DNA of 64,000 nucleotides from positions 1-64,000 of the forward strand of contig DAOTZV010000182.1 of NCBI GenBank assembly GCA_034434235.1, read 5' to 3'. The position numbers and the translations under genes were made by a program. Position 1 is the first letter of the stretch. Every line of letters starts with the position of its first letter. Below are positions 51,165 through 57,513 of the stretch, in pieces. This DNA comes from CAKZKT01 sp034434235. Its GTDB lineage: Bacteria; Chloroflexota; Anaerolineae; CG2-30-64-16. Below the pieces are notes generated by a model. The model saw only the letters and a list, made by a program, of their open reading frames with translations, searched no databases and was not told the DNA's origin.

Positions 51165-51854
51165 TTACCCCTCCGTATTTTTGTCGAAGACATCCGCCAT
51201 TGTTGCATCTGGCATGTGCACGGTCTGTAACAGAGCCACCAACTCGCTCAGCACCATCGCGGTCGCGCCCCACACCTTATGCTCGCCCACCGCGTAGAAG
51301 GGCACCTGCACGGCCGCGCCGCGGATCTCCCAGGTCTCCTCGCGGCGGGTCTCTTCCTCCAGGAAGAGCGCCAGGGGCGCCTCGATCACCTCCGCGACCT
51401 CGTGTGGATTGGGGATGAAATCGGGCCGCGCGGCCGCGTAGGCCACCGTCGGATAGATGCAGAAGCGGCTGTTCGGGATGTACAGCGGCGACAGCGTGCC
51501 GAGCACTTCTACCGCGTCCGGTGCAATGCCCAGCTCCTCCTGCGCTTCCCGCAGCGCGGCGGCCTCGGCGTCCTCGGCCGGCTCCAGGCTTCCGCCCGGA
51601 AACGAGATCTGCCCGCGGTGATTGTCCACCGACTCGGTGCGCCGGGTGAGCACCAGGCACAGCTCGCCGGCGCGCGGGTAGATCAGCACCAACACGCCCG
51701 CCCGGCGGCAATCGAGCTGCGGGTCGAGGATCCGTTCGGTGCCGGGCCGCGGCCGCGGAGACATGCGGAGCTGCGCCGCCAGGCCGGGCAAGGGTTGCGC
51801 CAGGGCGGCCCGCACCTGGGACAAAGTGATACGATAACAGGACGAAGTTCTCAT
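51165..51854 (-). CDS. Nudix hydrolase, probable CoA pyrophosphatase (NudL-like)
   Basis: 229 residues. The Nudix box runs G-x5-E-x7-R-E-A-Q-E-E-L-G (about residues 87-109), with REAQEELG as its metal-binding core. Just before it, LTRRTESVDNHRGQISFPGG is the UPF0035 signature that marks CoA diphosphohydrolases such as NudL and Pcd1p. These cleave CoA, especially oxidised or acyl CoA, to phosphopantetheine and 3',5'-ADP. The N-terminal ~50 residues are family-typical (SQVRAALAQPLPG). It is followed after 3 bp by the quinone oxidoreductase gene, so the pair may be a small redox/CoA quality-control unit, an inference. Confidence 0.92.
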   Translation of the reverse strand: MRTSSCYRITLSQVRAALAQPLPGLAAQLRMSPRPRPGTERILDPQLDCRRAGVLVLIYPRAGELCLVLTRRTESVDNHRGQISFPGGSLEPAEDAEAAALREAQEELGIAPDAVEVLGTLSPLYIPNSRFCIYPTVAYAAARPDFIPNPHEVAEVIEAPLALFLEEETRREETWEIRGAAVQVPFYAVGEHKVWGATAMVLSELVALLQTVHMPDATMADVFDKNTEG

Positions 51855-51915
51855 CGAAAATCCAACCGACGTTGATGTGTGCGGCGTTCAAACGGCACGG
51901 CGCGTCGAACGCTGA

Positions 51916-51957
51916 GCGTCGGGCGTCGGGCGTCAAGCGTCAAACGTCAGGCGTCGG
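51916..51957. repeat. Heptamer tandem repeat, six units
   Basis: Units GCGTCGG, GCGTCGG, GCGTCAA, GCGTCAA, ACGTCAG, GCGTCGG. The stop codon of the DUF4129 gene (51947-51949) lies within the fifth unit, so the repeat encodes that protein's last residues. Same repeat type as at 5065 and 11369. Confidence 0.85.
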
Positions 51958-53644
51958 GGCCGGCTGTCCGGCGTCGGAGTTCTTGCATCAGCCGGCGCCA
52001 GATCGCCTGGACGCCTTGGGCCTCGTCGGCCGAGATGGGCCGGCGATCGTAGCGGGCGGCCAGAAAGGCCGATGTGAGCGCCTCGACCTCGGCCCCGGCT
52101 TCGGGCCATGCGGCCTCGAGCTGCTGCGCGAACTCGGACGGGGTGCGGTGCGCCGGCCGGGCCACGCCCCGTTCGGCCGCGTGGCCGACCATCCGCAGGT
52201 AAAAGTAGCGCACGCGCTCGCGCGGGGCCAGTGCACCCACGCGCACGCCGGCCGGGCGGAGCGAGGCGGCCGCGCGGCCGCGCGCTGCGGCCATCCGCCG
52301 GCGCACCGCGCCGGCCGCGGCCTGGAGCGCCGCGCCGGCCCGCGCCCAGCGCGCCCGCCACCAGTAGCGCAGCCGCATCAGCCAATCGCCGAGGCGCCCC
52401 CGCAACATGCCGTGCGCGCCGAGATAGGATAGCCCGAAATAAACGGCCACCAGCGCGATGATGCTCCACAGCACCGCGCCGCCCAGCCAATCGGGAAGCC
52501 AGCTCAGCGCTTCGGCCTGCGACGGCACCTGGGGCATCGCCGACAGGTCGGGCCGCGACCCCGCATCGATCTGCGTCAGGAAGCGCAGGGGCCACAGGAG
52601 CAGCGCCAGGAACACCGCCAGCAGAAACATCAGCAGATAGCCCAGGCGCATGACCAGGGCCAACAGCGCCTCCACCGCGGCCGAGAGCCAGCTCGTCGTG
52701 CCCATGGGCAGAAACGCCGCGACCAGGCCGATCAACAGTACGGCGAGCAGGCTGTTCACGTGCCAGCGGCGGAGCACGACCGGCTGCACTTCCACATCCT
52801 GATTGTACCAGCGGCCGCGCAAGACCGCCAGCCGCGCCTGACTGATCAGCAGGAGGCCGGCCAGGAAATAGGCCAGCAACGCGGCGAGCAGTCCGGCCGG
52901 CAAGCCGAGGCCGCGCACGCCCAGCCGCAGGGCGCTGGCGGCGAAGTCCACGCGCGCCAGCGCCGCGAAGAGGACCAGGATCGCGCCGCCGGCCGTCCAA
53001 TGCGCAACGAAGCGCGCCAGGATCTCGCTGCGCGGCATGGCCCGGCCGGCGCGCAACTGGCTGCGGCTTTCCCCCCACAGCACGCTCTCGTGCGCGGCGA
53101 TCTCGTCCGGCTGCAACGCCAGGTCCAGGAAATCGCCGGCCATGCCCACCGCCAGCCCCCAGGCGATGAGGATCCAGACGCCGAAGATGGCGAACGGCGC
53201 GTCCAGGAACGCGAACGGCTCGCGCAACCAGAGCTGTACCTCGGCCATGCCGGGCCAACCGCTCCCGAAGGTCCACACGGCCAACCGGAACAGGATCAGC
53301 AGCACGGCGACCTCGCCCAGGCGATACGCCAGGCCGCGGCGATCGCGCCAGCTCGGCCGGCCGAGCTGCAACGTGCTGTAGACCCCCTCGAGCGCGGCCG
53401 CGAACGCGCCCGGCAACACATATCCCATGCGCCACGGCGCACCGATCAGATGCAACAGCGCCAGAGGACCGGCCACGACGCTTGCCGCCACCAGGGCGAT
53501 CAACAGCGGCCGGAAGGCGCTGCTCACCCAGGCCGCGTCGAAGAAGTCCTGGTACGCGGGCCGCCGGCCGGGGAGAGGCCCCGTGACCCGACCGCCGTCG
53601 CGAGCTTCGGTCGCCGGGCTCGAAGCATCAGGCGTATGCGCCAC
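51947..53644 (-). CDS. DUF4129-domain membrane protein
   Basis: 565 residues. The N-terminal two-thirds has many hydrophobic segments (about nine or ten, for example FRPLLIALVAASVVAGPLAL and YLLMFLLAVFLALLLWPLRF). The C-terminal cytoplasmic part, RERVRYFYLRMVGHAAERGV, then RTPSEFAQQLE and FLAARYDRRPISADEA, is the DUF4129 domain. The start is a GTG at 53644 with GAGGAGGTG before it and 11 bp after the DUF58 stop; the reading frame is open much further upstream but antisense-like there. DUF4129 proteins usually travel with MoxR, DUF58 and transglutaminase-like proteins in a membrane or envelope system whose function is not defined. The extreme C-terminus comes from a heptamer repeat. Confidence 0.88.
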   Translation of the reverse strand: MAHTPDASSPATEARDGGRVTGPLPGRRPAYQDFFDAAWVSSAFRPLLIALVAASVVAGPLALLHLIGAPWRMGYVLPGAFAAALEGVYSTLQLGRPSWRDRRGLAYRLGEVAVLLILFRLAVWTFGSGWPGMAEVQLWLREPFAFLDAPFAIFGVWILIAWGLAVGMAGDFLDLALQPDEIAAHESVLWGESRSQLRAGRAMPRSEILARFVAHWTAGGAILVLFAALARVDFAASALRLGVRGLGLPAGLLAALLAYFLAGLLLISQARLAVLRGRWYNQDVEVQPVVLRRWHVNSLLAVLLIGLVAAFLPMGTTSWLSAAVEALLALVMRLGYLLMFLLAVFLALLLWPLRFLTQIDAGSRPDLSAMPQVPSQAEALSWLPDWLGGAVLWSIIALVAVYFGLSYLGAHGMLRGRLGDWLMRLRYWWRARWARAGAALQAAAGAVRRRMAAARGRAAASLRPAGVRVGALAPRERVRYFYLRMVGHAAERGVARPAHRTPSEFAQQLEAAWPEAGAEVEALTSAFLAARYDRRPISADEAQGVQAIWRRLMQELRRRTAGPDA

Positions 53645-53655
53645 GATCCACCTCC

Positions 53656-54861
53656 TCACGCTGCCAGGGGAAGCGATCGGCCGGCCGCCCAGCGCTTGAG
53701 ATCGGCCTCGTTCGCCACCAGATGCGCGGCCACGCCGAGTTGCCGGGCCCGCTCGCGAATGACCCCGAACTGGCCGTGCGGCTCGATCACCACCAGCACG
53801 GGGTTGAGGCCGGCCCGCAGCAGGCGGTGCGCCGCCCGGCAGATGGCCTCGTCGCCGGTCGGGCTGACGATGATCACGGTGGTGCCCCATCCCAGCCCCA
53901 GCGCGGCGGTCGGCAGCCAGTCGGCCAGCGGCGCCAGGTCGGCCGTCTGGACGCGCGCCAGCCATTCCAACAGCTTCATCAGATGGACGCGGCCCGGCCG
54001 CGGGGGGATCAGCCAGCGGCCGGCGCCGGAAAGGGAATCCACGCCGTTGCAGCCCAGGCCCACCGCCTGGCGTTGTTCGGCCAGATAGCCGGCCAGCGAC
54101 GCCGCCACCACGATGCCCCATTCGCTGGCGCCGTAGCGCAACTGGGTCGTATAGGCCCGCGCGCTGAGCTCCAGAAAGATCATGCTGGTCAACGACACGG
54201 CCGGCGCGTATTGCTTCACCTGGAGGGTGTTCGTGTGCGCGCTGCTCTTCCAGTCAATTGTCCGCAGCGGATCGCCGGGCCGATATTCGCGCTTGCCGAT
54301 CACGCGCGTCGGGTCGGCGAAGATGCGTTGTTGGCTGGCGATGGACCCGTGCGGCGAGCGCGACGTCAGATCCACGTGCATGAGCGGGATCACGCGCGGA
54401 TAGACCGTCAGATGGTCGAGCGTCTCCACCCGGCCCTGGACCTCGGCGAAGCCGAAGAGGTCGCCGACCGTCATGGCGGCCGGGCCGATCTGATAGTACC
54501 CGCGCTGGCGACCGATCAGGTCGTAGTGCACCGTCAGGCGTTCCTTGGGCCGCAGCGACACGACCCGACGCACCCCCGCGCCGGCGGCAATCGCCAACGG
54601 CGGCGACTCCTCCAGCCGCAACCAGGGCACCGGCCACCAGCTCGTGTTCTCGATCTCGATCTCGACCCGGCTCGTCTCGCCCGGAAAGATGTGATCGGTG
54701 AAGTTGCGGCGCACCTGCAGGCGCGGGAGGCTACGGCCGGTCCACCAGCGCGCCAACAGATACGAGCCGGCCAACACATAGACCAGATAGAAGACGAAGT
54801 CCACCTGCAAGATGACGGCGATCAACAGCAAGAACAACAACAGGAGCAAGATGTCCGACAT
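53656..54861 (-). CDS. DUF58-domain protein (MoxR-associated)
   Basis: 401 residues. Two membrane helices at the N-terminus (residues about 3-35: LLLLLFLLLIAVILQVDFVF) anchor a cytoplasmic or extracytoplasmic chain. The DUF58 core motif is REYRPGDPLRTIDWKSSAHT, followed by LQVKQYAPAV, as in the whole family. The C-terminal section is von Willebrand A-like but lacks an obvious metal site. DUF58 proteins are thought to be substrates or partners of MoxR ATPases. MoxR is two genes upstream, with rsmI in between; DUF4129 follows. The start (MSDILLLLL) is 4 bp after the rsmI stop. Confidence 0.92.
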   Translation of the reverse strand: MSDILLLLLFLLLIAVILQVDFVFYLVYVLAGSYLLARWWTGRSLPRLQVRRNFTDHIFPGETSRVEIEIENTSWWPVPWLRLEESPPLAIAAGAGVRRVVSLRPKERLTVHYDLIGRQRGYYQIGPAAMTVGDLFGFAEVQGRVETLDHLTVYPRVIPLMHVDLTSRSPHGSIASQQRIFADPTRVIGKREYRPGDPLRTIDWKSSAHTNTLQVKQYAPAVSLTSMIFLELSARAYTTQLRYGASEWGIVVAASLAGYLAEQRQAVGLGCNGVDSLSGAGRWLIPPRPGRVHLMKLLEWLARVQTADLAPLADWLPTAALGLGWGTTVIIVSPTGDEAICRAAHRLLRAGLNPVLVVIEPHGQFGVIRERARQLGVAAHLVANEADLKRWAAGRSLPLAA

Positions 54862-54865
54862 GGCG

Positions 54866-55555
54866 CTATGCTTCGACCTCGGCCGGCGTGCGGCCGGCGC
54901 CGGCAATGACGAGCACGTATTCGCCCCTGGGCGGACTGGCGCGCACCGCGGCCAACAGCTCGGAGAGCCGGCCGCGCAAGACCGACTCGTGGATCTTGGT
55001 CAGCTCGTGCGCCAGGGCCGCCTGGCGGTCGCCGTACACCTCCAGCGCATCGGCCAGCAGCGCCTCGACGCGGTAGGGGCTCTCGTAGAAGACCAGGGTG
55101 TGCGGCGAATCGCGGTCCACCTCCAGGAAGCGCCGCCGCGGGCCGGGCCTGTGCGGCGGAAAGCCGCGATAGGTGAAGCTGTGCACCGGCAGGCCCGAAA
55201 GCACCAGGGCCATCACCAGCGCGGTCGGGCCGGGGATCATCGTCACCTCGGCTCCCGCGGCGATGGCCCGGCGCACGAGCGAGAAGCCCGGATCGGAGAT
55301 GCCCGGGGTGCCGGCCTCGCTCACCACGGCCACCGACTTGCCCTCTGCCAACAGGGCCATGATCCGTTCGCCGGCGCGCTCTTCGTTGTGCTCATGAAAC
55401 GCGATCTGTGGCTTCTGGATCCCGAAGTGCTTCAGGAGCAGGCCCGTCTTGCGCGTGTCTTCGCTGGCGATCACATCCACCGCGCGCAGCGTTTCGAGCG
55501 CCCGCAACGTGATGTCGCCCAGGTTGCCGATGGGAGTGGCGACCAGATACAGCAT
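54866..55555 (-). CDS. rsmI: 16S rRNA (cytidine-1402-2'-O)-methyltransferase
   Basis: 229 residues, a little shorter than E. coli RsmI. It methylates the ribose of C1402 in the decoding centre of 16S rRNA. The family signature is complete: LYLVATPIGNLGDITLRAL at the N-terminus, SEDTRKTGLLLKHFGI, FHEHNEE, VAVVSEAGTPGISDPGF (SAM site) and RGFPPHRPGPRR, then FYESPYRV and LAHELTKIHE. The short C-terminal extension of longer homologues is missing. The gene sits between moxR and DUF58 with 4-bp spacers on both sides, an unusual place for it. Confidence 0.95.
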   Translation of the reverse strand: MLYLVATPIGNLGDITLRALETLRAVDVIASEDTRKTGLLLKHFGIQKPQIAFHEHNEERAGERIMALLAEGKSVAVVSEAGTPGISDPGFSLVRRAIAAGAEVTMIPGPTALVMALVLSGLPVHSFTYRGFPPHRPGPRRRFLEVDRDSPHTLVFYESPYRVEALLADALEVYGDRQAALAHELTKIHESVLRGRLSELLAAVRASPPRGEYVLVIAGAGRTPAEVEA

Positions 55556-55559
55556 GGCG

Positions 55560-56507
55560 CTACGCGATCTTGCCCAGATCAAGGGGCACGCTGTTCAGCA
55601 GATCGGCGATGATCTTGCCCGCGGTGCGGCCGCGCAGCGAGCTTTCCGGGTGCACCAGGCAACGGTGCGCCAGACAGAACGGCGCCAGCTTCTTGACGTC
55701 GTCCGGCAACACGTAATCGCGGCCGTGGATCAGCGCCCACGCCTGGCTGGCCTTGTAGAGCGCCAGGCTCCCGCGCGGACTGGCGCCGAGCAGCAGATCG
55801 GGCTGGGAACGGGTGGCCTGCACCAGGCGCACGATGTAATCGCGCACGGTGTCGTCCACGTGCACGTCCCACACCTGCCGCGCCAGCTCGGGCAATTGCG
55901 TGCCGTCCACCACCGGCTTCAGCGTCTCGATGGGGTGCTGTTGGCGCAGGTTGAGCAGCATCCGGCTCTCGGTCGCCGCGTCCAGATAGCCCAGCTTCAG
56001 CTTGAACAGAAAACGGTCCAGTTGCGCCTCGGGCAACGGAAAGGTGCCCTCGTATTCCACCGGATTTTGGGTCGCCAGCACGATGAAGGGCCGGCTGAGC
56101 GGTCGGGTCACGCCGTCCACGGTGATCTGGCGCTCGCCCATGCACTCGAGGAGGGCCGCCTGGGTGCGCGGGGTGGCGCGATTGATCTCGTCGGCCAGGA
56201 GGACGTTGGCGAAGGCCGGCCCCGGGATGAACTCGAAGCGGCCCGCCGACTGGTTGTACACCGACACGCCGGTCACATCGTTGGGCAACAGGTCGGGGGT
56301 GCACTGGAGGCGCTTGAAGGTGACCCCCAACGAGATGGCCAGCGCCCGCGCGAGCATCGTCTTGCCCACGCCCGGCACATCCTCGATGAGCACGTGGCCT
56401 TCGCACAGCAGCGCGGCGAGCAGCAATTCAATGGCTTCTCGCTGCCCGACGATGACCTTCTCGATGTTGGCCACGATCTTTTCGCTGAAAGTCTGGATCG
56501 TATCCAC
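55560..56507 (-). CDS. MoxR-family AAA+ ATPase
   Basis: 315 residues from a GTG start at 56507, chosen for the GGGAG six bases upstream; a longer GTG start (56558) would begin upstream of the likely promoter. AAA+ motifs: Walker A EDVPGVGKTMLARAL (GVGKT at about 46-50), Walker B VLLADEINRATPRTQAALLE, sensor 1 FIVLATQNPVEYEGTFPLPEAQ, and sensor 2 with GASPRGSLALYKASQAWAL. MoxR ATPases act as chaperone-like remodelers of DUF58/VWA partners. First gene of the moxR-rsmI-DUF58-DUF4129 operon. Confidence 0.95.
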   Translation of the reverse strand: MDTIQTFSEKIVANIEKVIVGQREAIELLLAALLCEGHVLIEDVPGVGKTMLARALAISLGVTFKRLQCTPDLLPNDVTGVSVYNQSAGRFEFIPGPAFANVLLADEINRATPRTQAALLECMGERQITVDGVTRPLSRPFIVLATQNPVEYEGTFPLPEAQLDRFLFKLKLGYLDAATESRMLLNLRQQHPIETLKPVVDGTQLPELARQVWDVHVDDTVRDYIVRLVQATRSQPDLLLGASPRGSLALYKASQAWALIHGRDYVLPDDVKKLAPFCLAHRCLVHPESSLRGRTAGKIIADLLNSVPLDLGKIA

Positions 56508-56546
56508 CGAACGCTCCCGCCACAGGGATTGGCTCGCACGCGTCAG

Positions 56547-56575
56547 ATTGTACCACACCCGGCGGGCCGCGACAA
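56547..56575 (-). promoter_or_regulatory. Promoter of the moxR operon
   Basis: Read on the minus strand: TTGTCG (56575-56570), 17-bp spacer, TACAAT (56552-56547). Transcription would begin near 56540, supporting the GTG at 56507 over the one at 56558. Confidence 0.6.
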
Positions 56576-56615
56576 GCGTTTTGTGGTATACTCAGACATC
56601 ACGATTTCGTCATCC

Positions 56616-56649
56616 ACGTGCCTGGCACTTCCGGAAGTGCCAGGCACGT
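56616..56649. repeat. ACGTGCC-type hairpin repeat, perfect palindrome
   Basis: ACGTGCCTGGCACTTCC and its exact complement join without a loop, 34 bp in all. It is the longest-stemmed member of the hairpin family (7383, 32826, 61270) and lies in the divergent moxR / yciH region beside the second MITE-like copy. Confidence 0.85.
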
Positions 56650-56681
56650 TCGGGAGATACCGGCGACACTCCTATTCGTTT

Positions 56682-56755
56682 CTGCTCCAAGCCGGTCTGT
56701 GACCGGCGGTCGGGGGTCACAGACCCCCTCTGAGCTTGAATCTGTGATCTACTGA
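56682..56755. mobile_element. Second copy of the MITE-like repeat, inverted and one-ended
   Basis: About 74 bp are identical to 25605-25679 in inverse orientation, including one terminal repeat (TGTGATCTACTGA) and the internal GGTCTGTGACC pair; the other terminal repeat is missing. It is flanked by near-identical ~25-bp direct repeats (56656-56680 and 56754-56778, sharing GGCGACACTCCTAT), which could be a duplicated target site or slippage product. Confidence 0.75.
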
Positions 56756-56791
56756 TACTGGCGACACTCCTATCTGTTCGCGGAGGCCGAG

Positions 56792-57133
56792 ATGGCTCGC
56801 ATTGTCTATTCGACCGATCCCGATCCGGTTGTCCTGTGTCCGCGCTGCGGCCGCTCGCCGTGCGTGTGTCGGCAGATCAACCTGCCGCCGCACCAGCAGA
56901 CCGCCTACATCAAGCGGGATCGCAAGGGTCGTGCCGGCAAGACCGTCACGGTGATCTACGGCCTGCAGCATACGCCGGCCGCCTTCAAGGAGCTATTGGT
57001 TGCGCTGAAGGAGACCTGCGGCGCCGGCGGCACGCTCAAGGAGAACGAGCTGGAGATCCAGGGCGATCAGCGGGAGAAGGTGGCCGCAAAGCTGAAGGCG
57101 CTGGGCTACAAGGTGAAGCTGGTGGGCGGCTGA
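56792..57133 (+). CDS. yciH: SUI1/eIF1-family translation initiation protein (YciH-like)
   Basis: 113 residues. The N-terminal part has CPRCGRSPCVC (Cys16, 19, 24, 26), a possible zinc site, and a linker. The SUI1 domain follows: KRDRKGRAGKTVTVIYGL, then LLVALKETCGAGGTLKENEL and GDQREKVAAKLKALGYKVKL. YciH relates to archaeal/eukaryotic initiation factor 1, which guards start-codon choice; bacterial members are non-essential and their exact role is open. GGAGG is five bases before the ATG. The upstream 280 bp are full of repeats (palindrome and MITE-like copy), and a TATACT at 56587 may be its promoter. Confidence 0.93.
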   Translation: MARIVYSTDPDPVVLCPRCGRSPCVCRQINLPPHQQTAYIKRDRKGRAGKTVTVIYGLQHTPAAFKELLVALKETCGAGGTLKENELEIQGDQREKVAAKLKALGYKVKLVGG

Positions 57134-57191
57134 AGCGGTCGCTTCCCCGCGTCTACGGCGCCCCGCCAGCACATGCCGCCGCGAAGCCGCC

Positions 57192-57422
57192 CTATTCGCC
57201 GGCCCAGCGCTCCATCAGCGTCAGGATCAGCCACAGCAGGCCGAACAACCCCGAACCCGCCAGCAGACACGTCAGGCCCAGGATCAGCGCGCTGCTGCCG
57301 TAGATTGCCGCAATCAGCGCGCCCCCCACCCCCACCAGGAAGATCACGACCGCCAGGGCCAGGTTGCGGTCGTTCTTGCGGCGAAACGCGCGGTAGTCCG
57401 TCGGCGGACGCACAGAGGACAT
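57192..57422 (-). CDS. Small two-helix membrane protein
   Basis: 76 residues, not recognised. A charged N-terminal cytoplasmic part (PPTDYRAFRRKNDRNL) is followed by two hydrophobic helices (LALAVVIFLVGVGGALIAAI and LILGLTCLLAGSGLFGLLWL) and a short tail. GGGAG lies before the ATG, and TATAAT (57470-57465, minus strand) is a suitable promoter, so I regard it as real. It is divergent from rarA and converges with yciH. Function unknown. Confidence 0.72.
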   Translation of the reverse strand: MSSVRPPTDYRAFRRKNDRNLALAVVIFLVGVGGALIAAIYGSSALILGLTCLLAGSGLFGLLWLILTLMERWAGE

Positions 57423-57464
57423 GATCTTTCTCCCGTTATCCGTTCCTATCCGTTACCCCGTTGC

Positions 57465-57470
57465 GATTAT
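57465..57470 (-). promoter_or_regulatory. TATAAT box of the small membrane protein gene
   Basis: Consensus -10 hexamer on the minus strand, 43 nt before the ATG at 57422 and about 30 bp from the rarA TACAAT box on the other strand, making a compact divergent promoter pair. Confidence 0.45.
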
Positions 57471-57501
57471 ACCACCGTTCCACCGCGCGGCGCACTTATG
57501 G

Positions 57502-57507
57502 TACAAT
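57502..57507 (+). promoter_or_regulatory. TACAAT box immediately upstream of rarA
   Basis: The hexamer ends 6 nt before the rarA ATG and no ribosome-binding site intervenes, suggesting a leaderless mRNA, as for kynB at 9776. Confidence 0.5.
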
Positions 57508-57513
57508 AAGCCC

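Noticed and set aside
56508..56558. Longer N-terminus for the MoxR ATPase from a GTG at 56558
   Set aside because: It would place the start upstream of the likely promoter -10 box, while the GTG at 56507 has a good ribosome-binding site and family-like N-terminus.
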